64,000 nucleotides of DNA, taken from NCBI RefSeq assembly GCF_020180945.1, contig NZ_JAIPUL010000001.1, positions 682,001 through 746,000 of the forward strand. The letters run 5' to 3'. A program made the position numbers and the translations under genes. This stretch comes from Lacticaseibacillus kribbianus. GTDB lineage: Bacteria > Bacillota > Bacilli > Lactobacillales > Lactobacillaceae. The notes under the pieces are model-generated. The model did not search any database. It saw only the letters and a program-made list of their open reading frames with translations, and was not told the DNA's origin. Of the stretch, positions 33,939 through 43,501 are shown in pieces; position 1 is the first letter of the stretch; each line of letters starts with the position of its first letter.

Positions 33939-34045
33939 GTTGACGCCCGAGGTGCTTGGCGAAGTGTTTCAGCTACGGGGCTACGCGTTCCGGCGTTGGA
34001 TTTTTCCAACGTCAGAACGCGTGGATCCGCTGTTTTTTTCCGTGG

Positions 34046-34366
34046 CTAATTCAGAAAGGAGGTATTCTTGGCCTTCCAGTCCTCAAGCTTGATGTTGACC
34101 CAGAACCCATAAATGCCAAGGGTGATGATGGAGAAGAAGAGCCATTTAATCCAGTTGCCGAATAAGCCGATTGCCGATCCAGAGAAGACCATCCGGTGAC
34201 CATCGATCACGGTGTGGTTGATCTTCCAGCCGTAAAGGCGGCAAAGGGCCCACGGATAGCAGATGCCGAACGTGAATACGGTGATGATGACCGCCAGAAG
34301 TGACCAACCGATGTAGGAAAGTAAACCGCCGTCGAAAAACGAGTTGCGCCCATGCTTTTGTTCCAT
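34046..34366 (-). CDS. DUF898-like membrane protein
   Basis: A 106-aa membrane protein with two long helices. The pattern FFDGGLLSYIGWSLLAVIIT ... GICYPWALCRLYGWKINHTVIDG ... FGNWIKWLFFSIITLGIYGFW matches the DUF898/YjgN type, with its repeated GI-Y-PW/FW motif. Start ATG 34366 with GGGAGA upstream. The gene is clearly lower in GC than its neighbours, with more A and T in third positions, suggesting a different origin or weak expression. Function of the family is unknown. Confidence 0.75.
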   Translation of the reverse strand: MEQKHGRNSFFDGGLLSYIGWSLLAVIITVFTFGICYPWALCRLYGWKINHTVIDGHRMVFSGSAIGLFGNWIKWLFFSIITLGIYGFWVNIKLEDWKAKNTSFLN

Positions 34367-34395
34367 GATAGAATCTCCCAAACCTGTCCTCAGCT

Positions 34396-34424
34396 TTTAT
34401 CGTCGTTCCGGGCTGGACGTGTAA
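34396..34424 (-). promoter_or_regulatory. Promoter of the DUF898-like gene
   Basis: On the minus strand TTACAC, 17 bases, GATAAA. Confidence 0.45.
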
Positions 34425-34506
34425 CGGTTGGCCATCAGCGATTGAGGCGTCAAAATACGAGGGGAGGCCATCTACCTCCCGGGGGCCGTAGATCCGGTTC
34501 GGCTCA

Positions 34507-34848
34507 CTAGAATTCCAGCTTGTCCGGATCGCCGTTGAGGATCTTGGTCTTTTGCTGGTCGTACTCCGCTTGAGTGATGGCGCCTTCGTCTAGCAGCGCC
34601 TTGAAGTGGCGAATCTGCTCGGCCTTGGTGTGTTCGCGCGCAGCCGCCGCTGCTTCGGCGGCCTGCTGCTTGGCCACGGCCGCTGCCTCCGCCTTGGCCT
34701 TGGCCTCCTTTTGGTGCAGGTAGTACCAGATCGCCACGCCCAGCACCGCCAGCGCGACGAACACGTACCAGTAGGTGACGAGGACCGCCAGGATGAGCGT
34801 GATCACAATCAACGCGCCGCAGCCCCAGTTCGAGTTGTTTTTCTTCAT
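34507..34848 (-). CDS. SHOCT-domain membrane protein
   Basis: A 113-aa protein: a short polar start (MKKNNSNWGCG), a hydrophobic stretch of one or two helices (residues 11-44), an Ala/Lys/Glu coiled-coil (47-80) and a C-terminal SHOCT motif (RHFKALLDEGAITQAEYDQQKTKIL). SHOCT is a short oligomerisation tail found on many bacterial membrane proteins. It follows murT by 22 bases with its own RBS, so it is probably in the same transcript, in the slot where gatD normally sits, but shares nothing with GatD. Confidence 0.8.
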   Translation of the reverse strand: MKKNNSNWGCGALIVITLILAVLVTYWYVFVALAVLGVAIWYYLHQKEAKAKAEAAAVAKQQAAEAAAAAREHTKAEQIRHFKALLDEGAITQAEYDQQKTKILNGDPDKLEF

Positions 34849-34870
34849 GGTGTTGCCTCCTGTCCGGTGA

Positions 34871-36232
34871 TTAGAAGCCGGCCTTGATGTAGCCGGCGGC
34901 GCTCAGCTTCTGGCGCAGCTGCAGCAGGGCGGTGTAAGTGGCCAGCACGTACACTTGAGACTCCGAAAAGCCCTTGACGGTGTCGATCACCGCGTCGAGG
35001 CTCGGCCGCTCGATCAGCTCGCTTTGCGGGACGCCGGCGACCTGCATGCGGAAGGCGACATCCTTGTCACGTTCGCCGCCGACCAGGTAGGTGGTCGCCT
35101 GGCCGCTTTGGACCAGCGACTCGAAGTTGCCGTCCCAGATCCAGCTGGTGTCGGTGCCGTCGGCGTAGTTAGCGTTAAGCAGCATCGCAAAGGCAAACGG
35201 CTCGGCCTGGCGCTGGATCATCGCCAGCACCTCGTTGAGGCCGACCGGGTTCTTGACCAGAATCAGCGTGACCTTCTTGCCGGCGATGGTGATCTCCTCC
35301 TGGCGGCCAAAGACCTTCTCGTCGTAGCCGAAGGCGTCTTTGACCTGCTCGGGGGTGATGCCGAACTCGGCGCCGACGGTGTAGGCGGCCAGCGCGTTGT
35401 AGATGTTGTAGGTGCCACCGATGGCCAGGCTGTACGGGTGGTTGTCGATGGCAAAGGCGGAGCTGGTCGGCGTCTGCTCGGTGATCGCCGTGACCTGATG
35501 CGCGAGCACCGGCCGCTTAAAGCCGCAGTTGGGGCAGAAGAAGTCGCCGAGGTTGGCGTAGGTCAGGCTGTGGTAGTGCAGGATGTGCTCGCACACCGGG
35601 CACAGCACGCCGTCCGTGTTGGGCGGGGCGACCAGGTCGGTCTGGTCCGACTCGCCGAGGTCAAAGCCGAAGTAGCGCAGCGGGTTTTGCAGCTCGCGGG
35701 AAGAGAAAATCGGCGCGTCGCCGTTGGCCATCACGACCGCGGTCGGGTTGGCGCGCACGCCGGCCAGGATCTTCTCGTAGGTGGTGTAGAACTCGCCGTA
35801 GCGGTCCATCTGGTCGCGGAAGATGTTGGTCATCACGAAGGCCTTGGGGTGCAGGGCCGCGGCGACCGGCGCCACGTTGGCCTCGTCGACCTCAAGCACC
35901 GCCAGCGGCCGCTTGGCGCCGGCAACCGGCTGGTGGGCGAAAAAGGCCGTGGTGATGCCCTGCACCATGTTGGAGCCGGTGGGGTTGGTCAAGACGTCCT
36001 GGTACTTCTGGCGCAGCACCTTGACGATCAGGTTGGTGGTCAGGGTCTTGCCGTTGGTGCCGGTGACGATGATCACGTCGCGGTCCTGGCCGAGGGCATT
36101 CATGACGTTGGGGTCGATGCGCAGCGCAAGCTTGCCCGGAAAGGAGCTGCCGCCGCCGCGGAACTTGTGGAGGTACCAGTAGCTGAGCCGGCCCAGCGCG
36201 ATCGCCAAGCGGGCCCTTGCAGTGATTTTCAT
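34871..36232 (-). CDS. murT: Lipid II isoglutaminyl synthase subunit MurT
   Basis: A 453-aa Mur-ligase-like enzyme that, with the glutaminase GatD, amidates D-Glu of lipid II to D-isoglutamine. P-loop GTNGKT (58-63), a zinc ribbon with Cys211, Cys214, Cys233 and Cys236 inserted in the central domain, and the DUF1727 C-terminal domain (about 315-450) identify MurT rather than MurC-F. Expected partner gatD is not adjacent: upstream is divergent tdk, downstream a SHOCT protein. ATG with AAAGGCG upstream. Confidence 0.95.
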   Translation of the reverse strand: MKITARARLAIALGRLSYWYLHKFRGGGSSFPGKLALRIDPNVMNALGQDRDVIIVTGTNGKTLTTNLIVKVLRQKYQDVLTNPTGSNMVQGITTAFFAHQPVAGAKRPLAVLEVDEANVAPVAAALHPKAFVMTNIFRDQMDRYGEFYTTYEKILAGVRANPTAVVMANGDAPIFSSRELQNPLRYFGFDLGESDQTDLVAPPNTDGVLCPVCEHILHYHSLTYANLGDFFCPNCGFKRPVLAHQVTAITEQTPTSSAFAIDNHPYSLAIGGTYNIYNALAAYTVGAEFGITPEQVKDAFGYDEKVFGRQEEITIAGKKVTLILVKNPVGLNEVLAMIQRQAEPFAFAMLLNANYADGTDTSWIWDGNFESLVQSGQATTYLVGGERDKDVAFRMQVAGVPQSELIERPSLDAVIDTVKGFSESQVYVLATYTALLQLRQKLSAAGYIKAGF

Positions 36233-36380
36233 GATTAAACGCGCCTTTCTGTCACACTATCTGACTAATGATAACACAGAACCGGCGCGGCCTTGACGAA
36301 AAATTCGCGGCGCGCGGTGTCAATTGCCGCCCGGATTCGTTATACTGGAAAGGGTATTTTCATAAAAAGGAGTGTGCGCG

Positions 36381-36962
36381 ATGGCACAGCTGTTTTTCCG
36401 TTACGGCGCGATGAACTCGGGCAAGTCGATCGAGATCCTGAAGGTGGCCCACAACTACGAGGAGCAAAACAAGCAGGTGATCATTCTCACCTCGGCCATC
36501 GACGACCGCTCAGGCGTCGGCGTGGTCGCCTCGCGCATCGGCCTCAAGCGGGAGGCACACCCGATCGACGCGGCCACCAACGTGTTCGACCTAGTGTCCG
36601 AACTCAACCCCAAGGCGGCCTGTGTGCTGATCGACGAGGCGCAGTTTTTGCAGAAGCACCACGTCTTCGAGTGCGCGCAGGTGGTCGACGAGCTGCGCAT
36701 TCCGGTGATGGCGTTCGGGCTGAAGAACGACTTTCGCAACGAGCTGTTCGAGGGCTCCAAGTACCTGCTCCTGTACGCAGATAAGATAGAAGAGATGAAG
36801 ACCATCTGCTGGTTTTGCGCCAAAAAGGCGATCATGAACCTGCGGGTGCACGACCACCAGCCGGTGTACGCCGGTGAGCAGATTCAGATCGGCGGCAACG
36901 AGGCCTACTTCCCGGTGTGCCGCCACCACTACTACTTCCCGCCCAAGGATATGCTGGGCTAA
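36381..36962 (+). CDS. tdk: Thymidine kinase
   Basis: A 193-aa type II thymidine kinase (thymidine salvage to dTMP). P-loop GAMNSGKS (9-16), Walker-B-like [10 protein letters not shown] (near 80), zinc site CWFC with the later CRHH, and lasso region with nucleotide-binding [17 protein letters not shown] 36381 is 8 bases after AAAGGAG; an in-frame GTG at 36372 overlaps the RBS and is less likely. It precedes prfA by 22 bases, a conserved tdk-prfA-prmC arrangement in lactobacilli. Confidence 0.96.
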   Translation: MAQLFFRYGAMNSGKSIEILKVAHNYEEQNKQVIILTSAIDDRSGVGVVASRIGLKREAHPIDAATNVFDLVSELNPKAACVLIDEAQFLQKHHVFECAQVVDELRIPVMAFGLKNDFRNELFEGSKYLLLYADKIEEMKTICWFCAKKAIMNLRVHDHQPVYAGEQIQIGGNEAYFPVCRHHYYFPPKDMLG

Positions 36963-36984
36963 TCAGAGAAACGAAGGAGTTACC

Positions 36985-38064
36985 ATGGACAAGATTTTTG
37001 AACAACTAGACGGGCTGCTGGACCGCTACGAGGAGCTTCAGGAGCTGATGTCCGACCCGGAGGTGTTGGCCGACACCAAGCGCTACCTGGCCCTTTCCAA
37101 AGAGGAGGGCAGCATGCGCGACGTCGTGGCCGCCTACCGCGAGTACAAGCAGGTGCAATCCGACATCGCCGAGGCCGACGAGATGCTGCGCGACAGCCAC
37201 GACCCGGACATGGAGGAGCTGGCCAAGGAGGATCTCAACGAGCTGCGGCCGCACCAGACCGAGCTTGAGGAGCGCATCAAGATTCTGATGCTGCCCAAGG
37301 ACCCCAACGACGACAAGAACATCATCATGGAGATTCGCGGCGCGGCCGGTGGCGACGAGGCCAGCCTGTTTGCGGCCGACCTTTTGAGCATGTACATGAA
37401 GTACGCCGAAAAGCAGGGGTGGACCACCGAGATTATCGACGACAACCCGACGGAGGTCGGCGGCTACAAGGAGGTCTCCGTCCTGATCCAGGGCGACTCC
37501 GTGTACTCCAAGCTCAAGTACGAAAACGGCGCGCACCGCGTGCAGCGCGTGCCGGTGACCGAGTCCGCGGGCCGCGTGCACACCAGCACGGCGACGGTCG
37601 GCGTGATGCCGGAGTACGACGAGGTGGACCTTGAGATCGATCCCAAGGACATCCGCACCGACGTCTACCGCTCCAGCGGTGCCGGTGGCCAGCACATCAA
37701 TAAGACCAGCTCCGCCGTCCGCATGACCCACCTGCCGACCGGCATCGTGGTCACCATGCAGGATCAGCGCTCCCAGCAGCAAAACCGTGAGAAGGCGATG
37801 CAGATCCTGCGCGCCCGCGTGTACGACTTCTACGAAAGCCAAAACGCGTCGGAGTACGCCGAGCAGCGCAAGACCGCGATCGGCTCCGGTGACCGCTCCG
37901 AGCGCATTCGCACATACAACTACCCGCAAAACCGGGTGACCGACCACCGCATCGGCCTGACGCTCAACAAGCTGGACCGCATCATGAACGGCGAGCTCGA
38001 CGACATTATCGCCGCGTTGATCGTTCAAGACCAGACGGCCAAGCTGGAATCGATCAATGACTAA
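36985..38064 (+). CDS. prfA: Peptide chain release factor 1
   Basis: A 359-aa release factor reading UAA and UAG. The codon-recognition tripeptide PVT (190-192, in RVPVTES) marks RF1 and the GGQ motif (234-236, in [12 protein letters not shown]) triggers hydrolysis. Start ATG 36985 with GAAGGAG upstream. Overlaps prmC by 8 bases; PrmC methylates the GGQ glutamine, so enzyme and substrate are translationally coupled. Confidence 0.98.
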   Translation: MDKIFEQLDGLLDRYEELQELMSDPEVLADTKRYLALSKEEGSMRDVVAAYREYKQVQSDIAEADEMLRDSHDPDMEELAKEDLNELRPHQTELEERIKILMLPKDPNDDKNIIMEIRGAAGGDEASLFAADLLSMYMKYAEKQGWTTEIIDDNPTEVGGYKEVSVLIQGDSVYSKLKYENGAHRVQRVPVTESAGRVHTSTATVGVMPEYDEVDLEIDPKDIRTDVYRSSGAGGQHINKTSSAVRMTHLPTGIVVTMQDQRSQQQNREKAMQILRARVYDFYESQNASEYAEQRKTAIGSGDRSERIRTYNYPQNRVTDHRIGLTLNKLDRIMNGELDDIIAALIVQDQTAKLESIND

Positions 38065-38899
38065 GACCTACGATGAGGCGCTCCGCGGGGCGTCTTCTTT
38101 GCTGGAGGCGGCCGGCATCGACCCGGATGGCGCCCGCTACGTGCTGGAGCTGCGTGCGGGGCTGACCCCAAGCGGGCTGCGGCTGCACGGCCGCGACCCG
38201 CTGCCGGAAGGGCTTGCCACGCGGTTTCAGGCGGACGTCAAGCGCCTTTTGGCCGGCGAGCCCGCCCAGTACATTGTCGGGCTGGCGCCGTTTTACGGTG
38301 ACCTGTTCGTCGTGTCGCCGGCGGTGTTGATCCCGCGCTTTGAGACCGAGGAGCTGGTCGCGTGGGCGGCGGCCGAGCAGCAGACCGCGCGCACCGGGCT
38401 TGACGTCGGCACCGGCAGCGGCGTGATCGGGCTGACGCTTGCCGCCAAGCTGCCCGCCGCGATGACGCTGAGCGACGTCTCCGCGGCCGCGCTGGCCGTG
38501 GCCGAACAAAACGCGCAGCGGCTGAATCGGCGCGTAACCTTTGTGCAAAGCGACCTGTTCGCCGGTATCACGGGGAAATTCGACTTCATCGTCGCCAACC
38601 TGCCGTACATCGCGCACGCCGAGGAGCCGGTGATGGACGCAAGCACCAAGGCCTTCGAGCCGCACCTCGCACTGTTTGCCGAAGACGACGGCCTGGCGCT
38701 GTTCAAGCGCTTCGTGCAAGGCGTCGCTGCGCACCTGAACCCGGGCGGTACGGTGTACCTGGAGTTCGGCTACCACCAGCGACCGGCGCTTGCCGCGCTG
38801 TTTGCCACCGCGCTGCCACAGGCAACGGCGACCTTCCGGAAGGACTTGGCGGGGCACGAGCGCATGGTGCGGCTGACGCATCTTGACAAGGAGGACTGA
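38057..38899 (+). CDS. prmC: Release factor glutamine methyltransferase PrmC
   Basis: A 280-aa SAM-dependent methyltransferase acting on the GGQ Gln of release factors. An N-terminal helical domain is followed by [11 protein letters not shown] and the SAM site [12 protein letters not shown] (118-122 GTGSG). The catalytic motif, normally NPPY, reads NLPY (181-184). The change keeps Asn, the second Pro and Tyr. Position between prfA and the Sua5-type gene supports the assignment. Confidence 0.95.
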   Translation: MTKTYDEALRGASSLLEAAGIDPDGARYVLELRAGLTPSGLRLHGRDPLPEGLATRFQADVKRLLAGEPAQYIVGLAPFYGDLFVVSPAVLIPRFETEELVAWAAAEQQTARTGLDVGTGSGVIGLTLAAKLPAAMTLSDVSAAALAVAEQNAQRLNRRVTFVQSDLFAGITGKFDFIVANLPYIAHAEEPVMDASTKAFEPHLALFAEDDGLALFKRFVQGVAAHLNPGGTVYLEFGYHQRPALAALFATALPQATATFRKDLAGHERMVRLTHLDKED

Positions 38900-38902
38900 G
38901 TG

Positions 38903-39919
38903 ATGGAAACACAAGTTTTTGACAAGGACACCGTGGCGGAGGCCGCGGCGCTGATTCGCGCCGGCGAGGTCGTCGCCTTTCCGACCGAAACCGTGTACGG
39001 GCTGGGCGCGGACGCGACCGACCCCAAGGCGGCGCTAAAGGTCTACGCGGCCAAGCACCGGCCGGCGGACAACCCGCTGATCGTGACGGTGGCAAGCCCC
39101 GAGATGGTCGCACAGTACGCCGTGATCACACCGGAGGCCGCCAAGCTGATGGCCGCGTTTTGGCCCGGGCCGCTGACCATCATCCTGAACATCCTGCCGA
39201 ACGCCCTGTCGATGGTGGTCACCGGTGGCCTGCAGACGGCGGCCTTTCGCATGCCGCAAAACGCGCTGACCCGTGAGATGATCACGCTGGCCGGCCGGCC
39301 GATTGTCGGCCCGTCCGCCAACCTTTCCGGTAAGCCGTCTGGCACCCGTGTCGCGCACGTGCTGCACGACTTTGACGGGGCCATCGCCGGCATCCTGGAC
39401 GACGGCCCGACCGCCGTGGGGGTGGAGTCCACGGTCATCGACATGACCGTGACGCCGCCGGCCATCCTGCGGCCCGGCGAGGTGACGCCTGCGCTGTTGG
39501 CGCCGGTGATCGGCGAGGTCGCCACGGACCGCCACAAGGTCGGCGCCAAGGAGACCCCGAAGGCCCCGGGCATGAAGTACAAGCACTACGCCCCAAGCGC
39601 CCAGGTGGTCGTGCTGGATCACCCGGCGGACCTTTCGGACGCGCTCGCATGGGCCAAGGCCCAGGGCGTGCCGTTCGGCGTGATGGCGACCGACGAGCTG
39701 TTGACAAAGGTGCCGGCGGCAGTGGCGAGCTACAGCCTCGGCGCCGACGTCCAGTCCGCGACGCACAACCTGTTCGCCGGGCTGAGGTGGTTCGACCTGC
39801 ACCCGACCATCAAGCTGATTTTGGCCGAGGCCTTTGCGCCTGAAGGCCTTGGCGCCGCTTACATGAACCGGCTGTTAAAATCCGCTGGCAATACGCACTT
39901 CCAACGAGACGGGAACTGA
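38903..39919 (+). CDS. ywlC: Threonylcarbamoyl-AMP synthase, Sua5 type
   Basis: A 338-aa enzyme making threonylcarbamoyl-AMP for the t6A37 modification of ANN-decoding tRNAs. The YrdC domain (1-200) shows FPTETVYGLGAD, KHRPADNPLIV and GPSANLSGKPSGT. The C-terminal Sua5 domain (about 215-338) begins after APGMKYKHYAP. AAGGAGG lies 8 bases before ATG 38903; a GTG immediately before it is possible. Overlapping or adjacent to prmC, so part of the tdk-prfA-prmC operon. Confidence 0.95.
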   Translation: METQVFDKDTVAEAAALIRAGEVVAFPTETVYGLGADATDPKAALKVYAAKHRPADNPLIVTVASPEMVAQYAVITPEAAKLMAAFWPGPLTIILNILPNALSMVVTGGLQTAAFRMPQNALTREMITLAGRPIVGPSANLSGKPSGTRVAHVLHDFDGAIAGILDDGPTAVGVESTVIDMTVTPPAILRPGEVTPALLAPVIGEVATDRHKVGAKETPKAPGMKYKHYAPSAQVVVLDHPADLSDALAWAKAQGVPFGVMATDELLTKVPAAVASYSLGADVQSATHNLFAGLRWFDLHPTIKLILAEAFAPEGLGAAYMNRLLKSAGNTHFQRDGN

Positions 39920-39925
39920 ACCCTT

Positions 39926-39934
39926 TGCTATACT
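39926..39934 (+). promoter_or_regulatory. Extended -10 promoter of glyA
   Basis: TGCTATACT, about 27 bases before the glyA start codon. Confidence 0.55.
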
Positions 39935-39961
39935 GGAACCAATTCGAAGGGAGTGTTTTAG

Positions 39962-41194
39962 ATGGACTACACGCAGATCGATCCGGAGGTTTTCACCGCA
40001 ATCCGGCAAGAGGAACAACGGCAGCAGCAAAACATTGAACTGATCGCATCGGAGAACATCGTCAGTCCCGCGGTGCGGGCGGCGCAGGGTAGTGTGCTCA
40101 CCAACAAATACTCCGAGGGCTACCCGGGCCACCGCTACTACGGCGGTAACGCCTACATCGACGTCATCGAGCAGCTGGCGATCGACCGTGCCAAGGCGCT
40201 GTTCGGCGCCGAGTACGCCAACGTGCAGCCGCACTCGGGCTCCCAGGCCAACATGGCCGTGTACCGCGCGTTCCTCGAGGACGGCGACACGGTGCTGGCG
40301 ATGGACCTGACCGACGGCGGCCACCTGACCCACGGCGCGGCTGTGAACTTCTCAGGCCAGGAGTACCACTTCCACCACTACGCCTTGGATCCCGCGACCG
40401 GGCGCCTGGACTACGACGCAATTCAGGCCCAGGCGGAGGCCATCCACCCGAAGCTCATCGTCGCCGGGGCGTCGGCCTACAGCCGCGAGATCGATTTCTC
40501 ACGCTTCCGCGACATCGCCGACCGCGTCGGCGCCTTCCTGATGGTCGACATGGCGCACATCGCAGGCCTGGTCGCAGGCGGGGTGCACATGAACCCCGTT
40601 CCTTACGCGGATGTGGTGACCACCACGACGCACAAGACGCTGCGCGGCCCGCGCGGCGGCATGATCCTCGCCAAGAAGCAGTACGGCAAGGCGATCAACT
40701 CGGCGCTGTTCCCGGGCATCCAGGGCGGGCCGCTCGACCACGTGATCGCGGCCAAGGCCGTGGCCCTTGGCGAGGCCCAAAAGCCCGAGTTCGCCGACTA
40801 CGCCAAGCGCATCGTGGCCAACATGCAGGCGATGTGCGACGGGTTCGCCGAAGACGCACACCTGAAGATGATCTCCGGTGGCTCTGACAACCACATGGTG
40901 CTGCTGGACGTCACCGGCTACGGGGTGACCGGGCGCGAGGTCCAGGACCTGTTGGACACCGTCATGATCACCACCAACAAGAACCAGATTCCGGGCGAGC
41001 AGAACGGCCCGTTCAAGACCTCCGGCGTGCGCGTCGGCACCGCGGCGATCACGACCCGCGGTTTCACCCCGGCGGATTGCAAGCAGGTGGCCCACCTGAT
41101 CTCCAAGGCGATTGCCAATCGCGATAATCAGGAAGTTCTGGCCGAGATTCGGCAATCGGTACTTGCGCTGACCAGTGCATATCCGGTATCATAG
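39962..41194 (+). CDS. glyA: Serine hydroxymethyltransferase
   Basis: A 410-aa PLP enzyme converting serine and tetrahydrofolate to glycine and methylene-tetrahydrofolate, the main one-carbon source. PLP Lys in [17 protein letters not shown] (about residue 226); N-terminal [11 protein letters not shown] and [15 protein letters not shown] are family hallmarks. AAGGGAG precedes the ATG. The standard prfA-prmC-ywlC-glyA-upp neighbourhood is kept. Own promoter just upstream. Confidence 0.98.
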   Translation: MDYTQIDPEVFTAIRQEEQRQQQNIELIASENIVSPAVRAAQGSVLTNKYSEGYPGHRYYGGNAYIDVIEQLAIDRAKALFGAEYANVQPHSGSQANMAVYRAFLEDGDTVLAMDLTDGGHLTHGAAVNFSGQEYHFHHYALDPATGRLDYDAIQAQAEAIHPKLIVAGASAYSREIDFSRFRDIADRVGAFLMVDMAHIAGLVAGGVHMNPVPYADVVTTTTHKTLRGPRGGMILAKKQYGKAINSALFPGIQGGPLDHVIAAKAVALGEAQKPEFADYAKRIVANMQAMCDGFAEDAHLKMISGGSDNHMVLLDVTGYGVTGREVQDLLDTVMITTNKNQIPGEQNGPFKTSGVRVGTAAITTRGFTPADCKQVAHLISKAIANRDNQEVLAEIRQSVLALTSAYPVS

Positions 41195-41221
41195 ACAAGG
41201 TTTTGGGCAGCGATGCCAATG

Positions 41222-41252
41222 ACGCCAAGTTCCCAGATGGGACTTGGCGTTT
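41222..41252 (+). terminator. Hairpin between glyA and upp
   Basis: Twelve-base-pair stem (41222-41233 with 41239-41250), one G-U pair, followed by only TTT. It may be a weak terminator reducing upp expression from the glyA promoter. Confidence 0.5.
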
Positions 41253-41280
41253 GCCATAAATAAAGGAGGACCTTTTGCAC

Positions 41281-41910
41281 ATGGGCAAATTTACGGTTTT
41301 GAACCACCCGCTGATTCAACACAAGCTGACGCTGATTCGCGACAAGAACGCCGGCACCAAGGAGTTCCGCGAGATCGCTAACGAAATCGCCGAGCTGATG
41401 GTGTACGAAATCACGCGCGACCTGCCGCTTGAGGATGTTGAGATCGAGACGCCGATGGGGAAGACGACCCAAAAGCAGCTCGCCGGCAAGAAGCTGGCCG
41501 TGGTGCCGATTCTGCGCGCCGGGTTGGGCATGGTCGACGGCGTGCTGCGTCTGATCCCTGCCGCCAAGGTCGGTCACATCGGGATGTACCGCGACGAGGA
41601 AACACTTTTGCCGCACGAGTACTTCGTCAAGATGCCCGCCGACATCGATCAGCGCGACCTGTTCATCGTTGATCCGATGCTGGCCACGGGTGGCAGTGCC
41701 AACATGGCCATCGAGGCGCTGAAAAAGCGCGGGGCCAAGTCCATGCGCCTGGTCGTCCTAGTTGCCGCTCCGGAAGGCGTGAAGGCCGTCCAGGATGCCC
41801 ACCCGGACGTTGACATCTACGCCGCCGCGCTCGACGATCACCTGACGGACACCGGGTACATCTTCCCGGGTCTCGGCGATGCCGGCGACCGCCTGTTCGG
41901 CACCAAGTAA
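41281..41910 (+). CDS. upp: Uracil phosphoribosyltransferase
   Basis: A 209-aa salvage enzyme making UMP from uracil and PRPP. The PRPP-binding loop is [17 protein letters not shown] (near 132), uracil site ..[18 protein letters not shown] at the C-terminus. ATG 41281 gives the conserved start MGKF but sits 10 bases from the RBS; a TTG at 41275, better spaced from AAGGAGGA, would add two residues. Usually found before the atp operon in lactobacilli, as here. Confidence 0.97.
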   Translation: MGKFTVLNHPLIQHKLTLIRDKNAGTKEFREIANEIAELMVYEITRDLPLEDVEIETPMGKTTQKQLAGKKLAVVPILRAGLGMVDGVLRLIPAAKVGHIGMYRDEETLLPHEYFVKMPADIDQRDLFIVDPMLATGGSANMAIEALKKRGAKSMRLVVLVAAPEGVKAVQDAHPDVDIYAAALDDHLTDTGYIFPGLGDAGDRLFGTK

Positions 41911-41928
41911 CCCCACGCACCCGCAGCC

Positions 41929-41969
41929 ACGCGGCCGGCGCGTCCTCCAGCAGGACGTGCCGGCCGCGT
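41929..41969 (+). terminator. Hairpin after upp
   Basis: Very GC-rich 18-base-pair stem (41929-41946 with 41952-41969), followed by a weak T-tract (TTGTCGTT). Confidence 0.6.
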
Positions 41970-42346
41970 TGTCGTTGGCGCCGCTTGCGGGCTGAAAGCG
42001 TCCCGAGACGGCGCCGCGGCGAAGCGGGCGCTAGGGCGTTCGGTGTGAACGTGCGCGGGCTGCTCCGGGGTGCTGTGGGTGGCCGCCGCTGCCGGCGGTA
42101 CGTGGCAATGCCGCGGCGGTCGTGATATGATAACCGCAACGGGCCTGGCCCGTTTCTACCATATAATATGTGGCAGGGGAGACCGTGACGGATGTCAATG
42201 GGCGAAATTCGCGACCTGCGCAACTGGTACACCCCGTGAGCACTGTAGGCAATCGGGGGCCGGATTGGGGCGTGAATGATCGTTCGGTTTTTGAAAAATT
42301 CGATGAAAAGGGCATGAGACCGGGAATGAAAATTCACGAGATTGCT
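41970..42346. other. Long intergenic region before the atp operon
   Basis: About 380 bases without a supported gene. It contains a TATAAT at 42162 lacking a -35, a small hairpin ACGGGC/GCCCGT just before it, and an open frame 42184-42358 (GTG after AGGGGAG) with no recognised family. The second half is AT-richer than the flanking genes. Confidence 0.5.
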
Positions 42347-42375
42347 TTGTCTTTTTGATTGAAAGGTGTTAAAGT
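42347..42375 (+). promoter_or_regulatory. Candidate atp operon promoter
   Basis: TTGTCT, 17 bases, TAAAGT, leaving a leader of about 120 bases before atpB. Confidence 0.5.
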
Positions 42376-42500
42376 GTTCTGTGTGTTTGTCGGATGGGTA
42401 TCCGCCAATCCGCAATTTAGAAACAATGTGACACTGCACGCCGCCGCTTGACGTCCGTACATATTGGTGCCACCTTGCTTCGGTTAAGGAGGTGAATTCT

Positions 42501-43223
42501 GTGAACGAAAGTTATCCCACATTCGAACTCTTCGGACTGCGTTTCAACCCGGCCAACGACCTGGCAATCCTGGTGAGTGCGATTCTGGTGTTCCTCTTCG
42601 TCTTTGCCTTATCGCGCAAGCCAACACTGCGTCCCAACGGTAAGCAAAACGTCCTGGAGTACCTGATCGAATTCGTCAACGGCATTGTCAAGCAGGCGAT
42701 GCCAGGGCGGGAAGGCGGTCGTTTTGGTTTGTTCGCCTTCACGCTGTTCCTGTTCATCTTTGTGAACAACCAGATCGGCCTGATTTTTCAGGTCGATGTG
42801 GGGGGGAAGACCTGGTTCCGTTCCGCGACGGCCGACCCCATCATTACCATGAGCTTGGGCATGATGGTCATGGTCCTGTCGCACTTCTTCGGCGTGGCCT
42901 TCAATGGCATGAAGGGTTACCTGAAGGGATACGTTTCGCCGGTCCCGATTCTGCTTCCGATCAACATCCTCGAGAACTTCACGAACTTCGTCACGCTGTC
43001 GATGCGTCTTTACGGTAACATCTTCGCCGGCGAGGTCCTGCTGCTTCTGATCAAGCAGCTCGCATTCTCGGGGCACGGCGCAATCGGCGTCGTGTCGTTT
43101 GTCGGGGCCTTTCTCATCGAGATGATCTGGCAAGGGTTCTCAGTGTTCATTGGTACGATTCAAGCGTACATTTTTGTCACCTTAGCGACGGTTTACACGT
43201 CCGAAAAGGTAGTTTCTGAATAA
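42501..43223 (+). CDS. atpB: F0F1 ATP synthase subunit a
   Basis: A 240-aa membrane subunit forming the proton half-channels. The essential Arg169 is in LSMRLYGNIFAGE. About five helices; N-terminal start NESYPTFELFGLRF is typical for lactobacilli. GTG 42501 is 9 bases after AAGGAGG; the in-frame GTG at 42492 overlaps that RBS. In lactobacilli the complex mostly hydrolyses ATP to export protons during acid stress. Confidence 0.97.
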   Translation: MNESYPTFELFGLRFNPANDLAILVSAILVFLFVFALSRKPTLRPNGKQNVLEYLIEFVNGIVKQAMPGREGGRFGLFAFTLFLFIFVNNQIGLIFQVDVGGKTWFRSATADPIITMSLGMMVMVLSHFFGVAFNGMKGYLKGYVSPVPILLPINILENFTNFVTLSMRLYGNIFAGEVLLLLIKQLAFSGHGAIGVVSFVGAFLIEMIWQGFSVFIGTIQAYIFVTLATVYTSEKVVSE

Positions 43224-43238
43224 TAGGAGGAAAAAATC

Positions 43239-43451
43239 ATGCAATACATCGCAGCTGCTATCGTTGCCGCTTTCGCCGCGCTCGCCGCGTCCTATGGTAA
43301 CGGCCAAGTTATTTCCAAGACCCTGGAAGGCATCGCACGCCAGCCAGAAGCTTCCGGTTCCCTTCGTTCGACCATGTTCATCGGTGTCGGCATGATTGAA
43401 GCGGTGCCGATCATGGCGATCGTTATCGCGTTCATGCTGCTGAGCAAGTAA
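43239..43451 (+). CDS. atpE: F0F1 ATP synthase subunit c
   Basis: A 70-aa hairpin of two helices forming the rotor ring. The polar loop has ARQPE and the proton-carrying carboxylate is Glu54 in [12 protein letters not shown] strong AGGAGGAAAAA precedes the ATG, in keeping with the need for many copies. Confidence 0.98.
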   Translation: MQYIAAAIVAAFAALAASYGNGQVISKTLEGIARQPEASGSLRSTMFIGVGMIEAVPIMAIVIAFMLLSK

Positions 43452-43501
43452 GACAAAGCGCAGGCGGGATTGCCCGCCACGCAAGAAGGGAGTCAAAAAA
43501 T

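Noticed and set aside
33983-34022. Inverted repeat ACGCGTTC...GAACGCGT as a terminator
   Set aside because: The T-tract lies about 10 bases beyond the stem and neither neighbouring gene ends at a suitable distance; left unassigned.
34955-36238. 427-codon plus-strand open frame opposite murT
   Set aside because: Antisense shadow; repetitive Gly/Val/Asp composition, no family resemblance, whereas murT is unmistakable.
42170-42358. 62-codon frame upstream of atpB as a gene (for example atpI)
   Set aside because: Product is hydrophilic, so not AtpI, and no family is recognised; kept only as an observation on the gap.
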